Position numbers and translations under genes: made by a program. 64,000 nucleotides of DNA from Buddleja alternifolia (Eukaryota; Streptophyta; Magnoliopsida; Lamiales; Scrophulariaceae). Below are positions 46,750 through 57,610 of this stretch, one piece after another. The DNA is taken from contig CM033391.1 of the NCBI GenBank assembly GCA_019426215.1, positions 11,892,708 through 11,956,707 of the forward strand, read 5' to 3'. Numbering within the stretch: position 1 is the stretch's first letter; each line of letters opens with the position of its first letter. The notes below the pieces were generated by a model. That model was not told where the DNA came from. It made no database searches and saw only the letters and a list, made by a program, of their open reading frames with translations.

Positions 46750-47700
46750 TAAACTATTTAATAGCATAGGAAACTTTAGGGAGAAATGAAAAGTTATTCA
46801 AAATTTCAGCAACTTTTGGAGCTTCTCGGCTCTTGACTTTCACGATTGATTGAGGTTCTTGAATTTGAGATGGTCTCTTAAAATAAGTGTGTCAAATCTA
46901 AATTATAATACTACTCAATACAACAACATTTTTGTTAATATTTAGCATGTCACAATCCATTTATTTTAATTAAAATAACAATAGAAATTACAAATACTAC
47001 AATTAATAAATTGTAAACTTTGTCACTGCCTACCAACTACAAAAGCTCAACCATTAATTTTTGCCTACAATTTAACATACCCACTACACAAGCACAACCA
47101 TGATTTCTGCTTACCCACTACACAAGACCAAATAAATAAAAAAACACAAATTATACAAGCCCACTATACAAGCCCAAAGACATAAAGAAAGCCCAACACA
47201 TCCATAGAAGAGCCCAACACATGCACAAAAATCCCACATTCCCAACCTTCTGCCTCACGCCTGCAAAGCCAAACTCTTACGACGGCAAGGTGTAACGACA
47301 GTGACGGAGGTGTGAAGTGTGAAGTGTGAAGGCGGCAGGGGCGGAGGTGTGAAGGGGGCGGCGGCGCGATAATGGTAATGAAACTTGACGAGAAGGTTTA
47401 AAAAAAACTTTAACCAAAAATAGAAATGATAAGAAAACAAAGAGTTTGAGAGGGAAGTTGTCTTTCTCTAAGCCAAAGACTCACGGCGGCGGTGTAGGCG
47501 GTGCACGGCAGAGCCATAAATGTGAAACAAGAATTTGAAGAGTAATTTTGAAAGGAAAACCTCTTTCTCAAAGAAATTTTTAGAAATGATTTCTATTTTT
47601 GCTTGAATGTGTATTTATACATTTAAAATTCAAATTTCAAATTTGAAAATGAAATCTGAAAATGGAGGTAGTTTGAAAATTTAAAATCTGAAAATTTCTA
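46750..47700. other. Right half of the MULE interior
   Basis: Non-coding, AT-rich except a GC-richer stretch at about 47250-47370 with GAAGTGTGAAGG-type repeats. No second gene (such as a mudrB equivalent) is recognisable. Confidence 0.5.
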
Positions 47701-48024
47701 CTTCAACCCACCATGATTGAAGAGAAGAGGTGGAGAGACGGACGAAAAAAAAAATGAAAATCTGCGAAACAAAAGATTGTGGGCTTGTATTACACTTTTG
47801 GCTTTTTTATTTTTTAACTTTTCTTTAATATTTAATTAGCTTAGACCATGGTTGAGTTAAATTTTTTTTTTGTTTGCAGGTTAAAAATCATTTTTTTGTT
47901 GTTTAAAGGTAAAAGTGGGACATGCCACATGTCAGTTTGTCATTGGCGACACGTCCCTTAGGGCAATGCCCTAAAGGGTAGCATCGCCCCACCCGCTTAC
48001 TTGTTTATAGCTAAAAGAACAGCA

Positions 48025-48110
48025 TTTGTTAGTCTAGTGGTATCAACTTCAACTTTCATGTGGATGATCTTGAATTCAATTTCAGGCTATTTATCTAATC
48101 ATGATATCCC
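48025..48110 (+). mobile_element. SINE-like tRNA-derived fragment (family 2)
   Basis: TTTGTTAGTCTAGTGGTATC (A-box) followed by GATCTTGAATTCAATTTC (degenerate B-box). Third copy of the family seen at 15478 and 41722. No clear tail. Confidence 0.5.
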
Positions 48111-48279
48111 TTTCATCCAAAATTAAGAAATGTAAGAATCTCAAATTAATTGAGTTTTTGTTTTTTCCAAACAATTTCACTTAAAAGAGATATAGCTAAA
48201 AGATAAGTCATTGATCGCTGACATAAATTATATTGAATGTATAAAAAGGATGTACATGTCATATTATGAAAAATTCATA

Positions 48280-48870
48280 GGGAAAATTAAATAAATAATA
48301 CAAATTTAAAAGAAAAATCAGAAAATAGCATGGAAAAAGTGGGAAGCAGAAAATAGCACGTTACGACATATCACATGTCGTCTCAGCACTGAGACGACAT
48401 GTCTCAGGTAATAATTTTTTTTTTTTAATTTTTATCTGAGACGACATGCTACATGTCGTCTCACGGGTCAGTCAGCCGTGTCAGCTGACACGGCTGACAG
48501 TGAACAGTGACGGCATGCCCGATGCCGTTTCACTGTTCATTTTTTTGTTTTTTTTTTCCAGGCCTCGGTGCTTTCTTTCTTCCCTTCTTTCTTTCTTTCT
48601 TCTCCCTTCTTTCTTTCTTTCTCCTCTTCTTCTTCTTCTCTTTCTTCTTCTTCTTCTTCTTTCTCAAATTTTACAGCAAAAATTTGTTGAGACGACATGC
48701 CACATGTCGTCTCAGATAAAAATTTAAAAAAAAAAATATATTACCTGACATGTCGTCTCAGTACTGAAACGACATGTGATATGTCGTAACGTGCTATTTT
48801 CTGCTTCCCACTTTTTCCATGCTATTTTCTGATTTTTCTTTTAAATTTGTATTATTTATTTAATTTTCCC
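48280..48870. mobile_element. Short deletion derivative of the foldback MULE
   Basis: Both ends are the same as those of 6219-9340 over at least 90 bases, including GTGGGAAGCAGAAAATAGCA and GTTACGACATATCACATGTC, and the same GAGACGACATGT and 28-base palindromes are inside. The core is only a CTTTCTTTC pyrimidine tract. The flanks (AAATTCATA / AGTAAAAGT) show no duplication. Present only in arm 2 of the segmental duplication. Confidence 0.85.
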
Positions 48871-49899
48871 AGTAAAAGTCTAATATGTAACAAAAATGTA
48901 TTTTAGTAGTGTCATAAAGACTTACATGGGATAATTAAGTTTAATCTGTCTTATTTACTACTATAATCATATTTTGAAATTTATGCTATTGAAGATTAAC
49001 TAAACATTGAAAAAACTTAGGGGTTAAATTAATTGAATTAACTAGCATAGGGCCAAAGTAATATAGACTGTAATTAGAGTGTTCAAAGCAAATTTATCAT
49101 TTAATAGAACTCAAGGATATTTTGGCCTATTATTATCGTTTATGGGGTATATGAATTTTTTTTTTATAGAGGGAACTAATTGATACACACCCCCATTGTA
49201 CAAGGGTCTAAGTGAATTTAATCCTTAGATGTAAGCGCATTTTTATTACTGAATTATTATTTCCTCACAGTTATATTTTACTTCTATCCCTTTTTTTTAA
49301 GAAAATTTTACTTCTATCCTAATTAGTCAAATACGAAATGGAAAGAATTCGGTATTTAATATGTACGAGTATATTATGAGTTTTTGTTGAAAATTAAGGC
49401 AAAACAAGGGCTAAGAAATACGAGAACAGAAAATAGATGGATTCGCCCATTCGTACTCACATAGGTGAAATCTAATAAAAATAAATTATTGGGCAGTAAA
49501 AATTCAACTTATTTATATATTATTTTATAAGGTATATTGTTTGTACTCACATTTAAGTTATGAATTTTTTTTTTTGTATGAGTTGTTAATTGACAATGAT
49601 TAATAGTTTGATAAATTATTAACATTTGTGTTGTATAATATTTAATTAATTATTATTAACAATCTTAATATAATTTTCAAAATTTAAATAGAAATAGGTT
49701 TTTTTGCCAAAGTGCCTACTTTTCAAAAAAATTAAATAATTATTATGTAAGAATAGAATATTCAGTGCCCATTTTTTATTTTAACTAGCATAAGTAGAGG
49801 GAATTAAATATCTTTTCCGGTGGAGAGGCAAAGAGTAATTTGAATGAATAACAAGGGGCGAACTGTAATATACCGAAAAGAAATCCTCAGCGAAGGGGG
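48871..49899. other. Non-coding part of duplication arm 2
   Basis: Aligns with 22500-23060 and then, beyond the insertions of arm 1, with 27830-27930. Contains an AGAGGGAACTAATTGATACAC stretch that recurs at about 52055, so a short dispersed repeat is embedded here. Confidence 0.65.
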
Positions 49900-49922
49900 T
49901 ATATACTATGCTGAAACCCTAA
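49900..49922 (+). promoter_or_regulatory. RPS15A: Weak TATA and telobox of RPS15a copy 2
   Basis: The position of the copy 1 TATA box reads GTATATACT here, a poorer match, while the telobox AAACCCTAA (49914-49922) is retained. The 5'UTR exon runs to about 50004. Confidence 0.6.
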
Positions 49923-50004
49923 TGTTTAACTACACTCTTTACCTCAGTTGTCGCTGAATCAGAAATCGAGCACAAAACTGAAGCGGCGGCCACCTATTTC
50001 CTCT

Positions 50005-50809
50005 GTAAGTAACTCACTCGAATGATTTTCTATTACACCGATTTGATCATACATGTTTCAGTAGATCTGTTTAGCTTTGTTCATTTTTTGATGGGTTTTT
50101 TGGTTAATTTGGAAGCTTTTTGCGCCTTTTATGTTTGTTTTGTGTCTGGATGCGTGATTATTTATTTTATTTTTGGTTAAAATATTTGCTTGACCTTGAA
50201 AGGCACTGAAACGTGACATTGCCAAGCATGCGGATGATGTATATATACCTTTGATTTCCGATAGTTGAGAGAATTAACGGGCGCTCTTTAGTGGTGTTGT
50301 GAAATCTATTTGCGTTGTGTTGTAGAGATGCAATTTTACCAGTTATTGATCTTAAGCAATCTTCATTCTGATAGATACTGTGAGTTGGTCTTGAAATGTA
50401 TGACAAGATGTCTGGCATATCAGCAATTATCATAGAACATAGGTTCGGTTAATGTACAACATTTTTTTCGCATTACTGTTGACATGCGTTTGAAATGATT
50501 AATCTTTGTGAGGATTCAGGGCTTGTTTTTATGGAACCCTTCTGTTGAATATTGGATTTATCTTATAAATCTTGTGACAATATTGTGGGTCTGACTTCTT
50601 TAAATGTTTTATTAGACATCGACCATTACCGTTCTGCTGTTGCTTGATGGGTGTACCTTACTTTTGTGAGTTTACCTGTTATATTATATTATACACTCAC
50701 TTTGATCATACATTGCCTCCTTAAGCATCTTTTACCTTGTGAATAGTTTGAAAAAGTGTAAAAATATAAATATTTTACCCTCTCTAATATTTATGTGATT
50801 GTCCATCAG
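50005..50809 (+). other. 5'UTR intron of RPS15a copy 2
   Basis: Donor CT|GTAAGTAACTC, acceptor GTCCATCAG, 13 bases before the ATG at 50823. Contains the block 50112-50450 that is almost identical to 28141-28477. Confidence 0.8.
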
Positions 50810-50822
50810 CTTTTGTTGAAAG

Positions 50823-51493
<671 letters not shown>

Positions 51494-52115
51494 GCATGGT
51501 GAAGTAGTTTGGCATTTTTTCCTTTACCAGAAGAGAAGTTTGCTGTTGAAGTTGCAAGCTTGTTTTGAGTTATTGTAGAGCAATCAAACATCTTAGTTGT
51601 TAGAAATGTTAGTGAGGTGATACAAATGCAGGAGTTGTGTGAACAAATTCCTTTTTGTGATGGTGGTAAAAACTCAATTTATTTGATGCAATTTGTTCTT
51701 GTCTTATTTCACATTGATGTATCGATTTTCCAACTTTGTTGCCATTTTCGTTTGAAAATTTTGCGGAGCACACTTTTCATTGCGGAAAATAATCCCTTGG
51801 TCGAGGGATATGCTTTGACCTTTGATTATGCATAACAGACTCCGAATATTTAATTGTTGGATCGTTATATCAGTAGCCTTCTAAAATCTAGGATTATATG
51901 TTGCCTTTTGGCATAATTACAGGTTTTGTTGAAGCGTATGCACTACTAAGTTGAATTTGGTCGTGGCACTTGTACGCACTATTCAAACATTTAGCACATA
52001 AACAGGTTTCTATTATTATTGTTTAAGGGAATTTTTTTTTTTTTTTGGTAGAGGGAGCTAATTTATACACACCCATAATACAAGGGTCTGGTGAATTTAG
52101 TCCTTAAATATTTTT
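51494..52115 (+). other. 3' flank of RPS15a copy 2, end of duplication arm 2
   Basis: Homologous to 29493-30000 until about 52005. After that come a T-run (52030-52046) and a ~60-base dispersed repeat (GTAGAGGGAGCTAATTTATACAC...) also found at 22636 and 49170. Confidence 0.7.
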
Positions 52116-52169
52116 TAACATGCATGAGAAGGGGATTACCCAACAACTTTAACCCGACAGACCCGGGTT

Positions 52170-54368
52170 AATAGTCGTGACTCTAGGCCATTTTGTGCCA
52201 GCTCGATCAAGTTCTAGCATTTTACTAGCCTCATTGTCTGGGTCCCCAAGGACCGAGAAGTTGTGATTAAGCCCCATTTTTGAAAGAAAGTCAGCCAAGT
52301 GGTTTATCTCTCACCATATATGCATGACCCGGCTTTGCCAAGGCCTCTCAAGCAAATTTCGAGAGATTGTTTCAGAATGCTTGCGCGTAAAGGTAGCACT
52401 CTCAATACCATCTGATTCAATAGTGAAGCTTCCAAGCTACTTGAAGTCCCATGTGAATGACGTGTAGTTCGGCATCCAGAATTTGAAGTGGCACCCATTC
52501 TGCCTCTAAATCCTTGAATCCATCTACCATGACTATCTTTAATACAGCCTCCAATGCTTGCCGGTGTCATAGGGTGAGCTTGGCTTTGAGGCATCCAGAA
52601 TTGAAGTGGCAGCCATTCTGCCTCTAAATCCTTGAATCCATTTACCATGACTATCTCTAAAACAGCCTCGAATGCTTGCCTTTGTCATAGGGTGAGCTTG
52701 ATTTTGAGGAGCCGCAGCGCCGACATTCACCTTAAAGCATCCAATATCTAGCTTTGGCCAGCCTACCATCCGGTTCTCGCATTTTTATCCGGGTTTCACT
52801 CATCAATGCCGAGCTTCGTTGACTCTTATGCGAATGTCGTCGAATGAAATTATGAGCGGGCTGATATCCTCTTTATGTACAGTTTCGTTACGACCCTGCA
52901 CAAATTAAATTAACCATCTTAGTAAAAGCACTATCCTATGAATCACACCAATCATACCTGTTGATCGGAGTCATGAGATTCCAATTGATCCAGTCACTCG
53001 CATTAAGGTTGAAGAATTTGGAGTGGTATTTCGGATCCACTAGCGTCTTCCAGAGCTGCTTAGCCCATGGGCAATCCCGAACAACGTGAATGTTGGTTTC
53101 CTCCGCTTGCTCACAAATCTTTCCATGCTTGAGGAGCCACATAAGATATTTCCAGTGATAAGCTCCACGACTCGCCAAAGTTTTGTCCACTTTCTTTCGT
53201 CGCCCATGCCAGTGGTACATCCAGTAAGTCGATCATAAGCACTCTTGCACGAGTATGTTCCGTTGGCAATGTGTTGCCACACCTGGATATTTGGGCTGTT
53301 TCCTTGAGTATCAAGATTAATAACATCCAGTTCCGATTTCAAACTAGCGGGAAAATGAGGTAATTCGCTCCACCGCCAGCCTTTTTGGGTTTGCCAATAA
53401 CAACAGATCTTTCACCCATATCCTCCGTGATGTCCACCCCATTTAGGTGATTAAGAGCTCGTCTCCCAACCAAAAATTAGTCCAAAAATGCATTGGCTCA
53501 CCATTTCCCACCTTCCACGTCATGCCTTCTTCTAATACTAAAAAAGTCAAGTGAAGACTCTTCCACGTGTGAGAAATATTTCCTCGACTGCGCTCCCATT
53601 CTCTTAAGACATATTTATGGCGCATAACCCAAACCCATAACTTCATGTCATCGGGGATGAGTTGCCATGCCAACTTTCCTCGAAGCGCCATGTTCATAGA
53701 TCTAGTCTGTTTTATCCCCAAACCTCCAAGATCTTTTTTTCAACAAACTAAGTCCCACGTGCAAAGGTCAAACGCCGACAATCCTCACTACCACCCCATA
53801 AGAAGCGCAGATTCTCTTTATCAATCGCATCACAAATGCCTCGGGGGATTTTAGACACTTGCATGCAATAAGATGGGATACTTGTCGTGACTACTTTGAT
53901 TAAAGTGGTTCTGCTTGCCAAAGATAGATATTTCTTTTTCCATCCTTCTAATTGTATTCGAACCCTTTCGATCAAGAAACATAATTTTTTTTGGGACCCG
54001 AGTGTGATGTAGAGGGGCTCCCAGATATCGATCTAGATCTTTAGTGAGTTTTAGTTGTGCTTGGTTTCCAAGTAAGTGGTCTTGTTGTCCCGGTAGATTC
54101 CCTGAAAAGAAGATACGGAATTCATCTCGGTTCACCGACTGGCCAGGCATGTTGCAATAGCTCTCGGGGATCCTCTTGGTAGTGTGGATTTGAGTCTGAG
54201 TAGCTTCACCAAACAAGATGAGGTCATTTGCAAGCATAAGATGTGAAGCTCTGTGCTCGTTTGGAGCGGTGGGGACCGTTTTCCACTTGTCCTCCCTAAC
54301 TACTTCATTGATCAAAGTCCCTAATCTCTCCATACAGAATACAAAAAGGTAAGCAAAGAGGGGATCTC
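52170..54368 (-). pseudogene. LINE ORF2 fragment: RT, zinc-binding, RNase H
   Basis: Pieces in order from 54368 down: RDPLFAYLFVFCMERLGTLI (reverse transcriptase), a catalytic box degraded to LMLANDLILFGEA, thumb region (SLASRTTLIKVVTTSIPSY, LRFLWGGSEDCRRL), RGNISHTWKSL region, zinc-binding region (KYLMWLLKHGKICE), and RNase H (53 to 52.2 kb) containing a 119-bp tandem duplication. Stops and frameshifts throughout. Confidence 0.85.
52471..52706 (-). repeat. 119-bp tandem duplication within the LINE RNase H region
   Basis: Units start at 52471 and 52590, each beginning GGCATCCAGAATT and containing CATTCTGCCTCTAAATCCTT. The units differ at several positions, so the duplication is not recent. 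Confidence 0.85.
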
Positions 54369-54943
54369 TGTTGGGATATAGTGGAGTCGGATCAAAAGTA
54401 GGACTGAGAGCCAAAATATGGAGCCAAAAAAGTGAAGACGAGATGGGCTGGGGAGATCTAGAGTCGTAAAAGGGTTGTATGAAGTGGATTAACTACGAAC
54501 AGGTGTGATAATCGCGACTACCAGTTCAAAGTGTCAATAGTGATTTTAGCCATGACTATTGGTGTTTTAACCGCATCTACTGAGCGCGGATCTGAGACTT
54601 GGGGAGCTAATTGGCGAGAGTTTGGGCAAATCTTGACATATTTGAGTCCTATTTTGATTGGGTTTGTTTCCTATTGTGATAGGAATTGTTCCCTAAGTTG
54701 TTAAGGATTGTTTTCCTTATTTGTTAGGGTTTAGACTTCTCCACTATTATAAATAGTAGAACTCTCCTTGTAATTGATTGATTCACTCATTGAGAAATAA
54801 AGATGTAGTCTAAGTTGGCTCGTGGATGTAGGCAAGTTATGCCGAACCACGTTAAAATGCTCGTATCGTCATCTTCATGTTTAGGATTAGGTGTTTCTAG
54901 CTTCTTGATTAATTTTCGTGCTCTGACACTACCATCCTTAACA
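54369..54943 (+). mobile_element. Copia-type 5' LTR inserted in the LINE
   Basis: Starts TGTTGGGATATAGTGG and ends ...CCATCCTTAACA, followed by TGGTATCACAACC (54946-54958), which resembles the initiator-Met tRNA primer-binding site. A TATA box lies in CTATTATAAATAG (about 54743-54755). 575 bp. No 3' LTR is in the window. Confidence 0.7.
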
Positions 54944-55991
54944 ACTGGTATCACAACCATAGGTTGAAGATTTAGAAGAGTTCCTAAATCTAGATCTATG
55001 GGGAAGCGTTTTTGGTTAAAAGCAGATTTCGTCGTGGGGATGATGATAGAAGATGGAAGAGTAATCAAGCTCAATGATTTCGTTGCAGAGAGCCTGAATT
55101 GAGATCATGGTGAAGTCGAAGAAGATAATAGAGGAGGATGGGTTCAGTTAGATTGCCAACCAAAGAAGAGTAATCCCGTTGAACGTTAACGAGAAAATGT
55201 TGGAAAATCATGGTGCCAGCAGTTAGGCAAATTTGCGTTACTAGGTGGGTAGAACATGAAGCCAATGAGAGAAATTGTGGTGCCAGAGGCATATCCATTA
55301 AGCTAGAGGGCGGAGGGCAAATCATGTTTTCGAGAAGAATGAACGAGTTATAGAGACCGAGGTCGGCAGAGTTACGGTGCTAAGAAAGTAAATCCACCGA
55401 GCCAGAGGTCAGAGTGACTGAATTTGTAGCCGAGAGGGCAGAGCCGTGTAGTCGAGAGACCGAGGTGGGCAGAGTGTGGAAGCGAATCCACGTAGAGAGA
55501 AACGACGCCCGGGAGGGCAGACGTGGAGCCAGGAATCATAGAGGCAGGATGCAAAGCCGGGTAGGCAGATTTGAAGAGTCAAGGGTTTTTTGGTAGAAGG
55601 ATGTGATGTAACTCGTAGAATGGGAGCATCGAGTAGTTGTTCAGTGACCTAAGTTGGCCATTGAAAAACCGAGTAGGCGGATGGATTAGACATAGCTCAT
55701 GAAGGGGCATAGAGCAGATATGTGAGGGATTTGGGATTGGCATTGGAAAAAGTACTTGGTGGAAAGATATCAGTGGACTGGTTGGCCGAGACGGTTTGGG
55801 TTGTGACATGCTTGGGTTTTGGAGTAACCTATATCCGAGGGTCAGTTGGACTGAGATAGATATGCCATGGTTTTCAGGAGTTGGCTGATCACCAAAAGAA
55901 TAGGGTAGTGGCCAGGGTTCAAAGAGAGATAACGATGTTCACAGAGAGAGTTCATCAAGTGGATGACACTAGAGGATGAATGAATTAACGT
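54944..55991 (+). mobile_element. Internal remnant of the 54.4-kb Copia element
   Basis: Primer-binding site followed by purine-rich sequence with no long open frame. GGCAGAG/GCCGAGAG motifs recur at about 55340-55560. Cut off by the Sirevirus LTR at 55992. No gag or pol domain recognised. Confidence 0.5.
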
Positions 55992-57496
55992 TGTTAGGAA
56001 ATTTCATGTTAGATGTTTTGATGATGACAAGATAGGATTCAATGTTAGACCCCAAATAAAATGTAAGTTTATGCTTTCATAGATCATTGTATAAAGCGTT
56101 TAAAGAGTTTTTAATTTTGTTTAGGCTTGTAATTTTTATCCTCATAGATTTTAGACTAAGTCTTTGCGACTGAATCAATAATAGAATTCTAGGTGAGTCT
56201 ATTTGAGAAGAAGTTGAAGACCAGCGTCTGAAATCAACCGAAGATGAAGATTCCTTCTTAGCGCCTGTCAAACGCTAAGAGACCGCAGTTCAGGATTCAT
56301 GAATCAAGCGTTCAAATACTCAAGCGACTTATAGAAGATTCACCTGAAATAAATCCTCAAGTCATAAAGGACTTAAATGCAATCATTCAACGGACATTTA
56401 TTTCCAACGGGAAATAAATTCAAATTGCATTAAATGCCTGATAAGAGCATTAAATGTGATAAGCTACTGTGACTTGTGGACAAGCCTCCTTTTGACCAGA
56501 CTGTCAGAACTTTCAGAGTTTTAGCTGCTCCCGTCCAATCGGTTCCAGCGAATTTTCAGGAATGTCAGATTTTAGGTACAATCACGCGCTACGTGAAAGG
56601 CACGCTCCTACATGTGTCCAACGGACAGATCCCAAGAAATTGCCTATAAATACCTTACTCCAGAAAATCAAAATATGTAGAACAACATCAAGAATATACG
56701 AGAAATTATTGCCAAAAATCCTACGTACATTCTTTCTGGAAAAAGCTTAGAAATTTCATAGCCAAAACCTTTCAAGCTTTCTATCTACATTCCAGACAGT
56801 CACAAATATCTCAAATATCTTCCAAAGAAGAAATCTAAACTCCAACTGAGATATTCTAAGTTGTTTGATCTTCTTTAAAACAAACAAAACCCTAGTGATA
56901 AACCTCAACTTTTCATCTGAGTGAGAAAAGTTGTTGAAACCTTTCAAGCAGTATTTCTGAGTGAGAGAAGCTTGAAGAAGACGATCTTCATTGGTGCTGA
57001 AGTCTGTGTGATCAAGGAGCCCAAGATCATTTTCATCCATTACTATTTTGTAGAAGTTTCTGTGTGATCCTTTGATAATCATCATAGTAATTTCCTCCAA
57101 ATGAAAAAGGAGAAGAAGGACGTAGCTGGGATTACATCACCCAGTGAACCTTACAAATTATTGTGTCATTTATTTTATTGTCTTATATTATTCACTTCAT
57201 ATTATTCTGAAAAAGACAAGTAAAATTGCAAAGCGATTAATTCAACTAAAAGAACGCTAAACATTATTTCCGCTGTGCTAACCCTGATTAAGAGATCTAA
57301 GCGTTGCCCTACTTTGGTAAACTGCTGAAATCACTAAGTCTAAGTTAACTATTCTGAAGCGTCTGACCCAAGCGCTCAGTTTTTCCAAGCATTCAAATTT
57401 CTAAAGTGATACGAAAATTTTGTGAAGTCGAAAAAGACTTCAGGGTCTATTCAACCCCCCCTTCTAGACCCTTTCGTATGCCACTTGGGACCACCA
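55992..57496 (+). mobile_element. 5' LTR of a Sirevirus-type Copia element
   Basis: Starts TGTTAGGAAATTTCATGTTA and ends ...GGGACCACCA, two bases before the primer-binding site. Contains a TATA box and the CAACCCCCCCTTCTAGACCC-like stretch common near Sirevirus LTR ends. About 1.5 kb, a usual size for the clade. The 3' LTR lies beyond the right edge. Confidence 0.85.
56643..56652 (+). promoter_or_regulatory. TATA box of the Sirevirus LTR
   Basis: CCTATAAATA within the LTR, about 850 bases before its end, matches a plant TATA box and would set the start of the genomic RNA. Inferred from sequence only. Confidence 0.5.
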
Positions 57497-57498
57497 AG

Positions 57499-57510
57499 TG
57501 GTATCAGAGC
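57499..57510 (+). promoter_or_regulatory. Primer-binding site (initiator Met tRNA)
   Basis: TGGTATCAGAGC is complementary to the 3' end of plant initiator Met tRNA and is the standard Copia primer-binding site. It lies two bases after the LTR. Confidence 0.92.
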
Positions 57511-57610
57511 GGTTGAAGTAGAAACCTAAGCGTTTCCGAGCGTAACTGCTTGTTTAGATCCACCTTTCTAAACTTAATCGCTTTAAATCTTTTTATCAAA
57601 ACAAATCATT

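Larger units (their letters stand above)
42020..47994 (+). mobile_element. FAR1-type MULE with transposase gene
   Basis: Inverted ends GGGTGGGGCGATGCTACCC...GGGTAGCATCGCCCCACCC extend for about 280 bases. An exact 9-bp duplication, GCTTACTTG, flanks it (42011-42019, 47995-48003). Encodes a broken FAR1-related transposase (43027-45868) and has a younger MITE at 46318-46749. It lies only in arm 2 of the segmental duplication. Confidence 0.93.
52116..54368 (-). mobile_element. LINE fragment (same family as 15559-21794), truncated
   Basis: Minus-strand 3' part of an L1-type LINE. Its end (GGGGATTACCCAACAA...GACAGACCCGGG) matches that of the first LINE. It stops within the reverse transcriptase where the Copia LTR at 54369 begins, so that insertion cut it. 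Confidence 0.85.
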
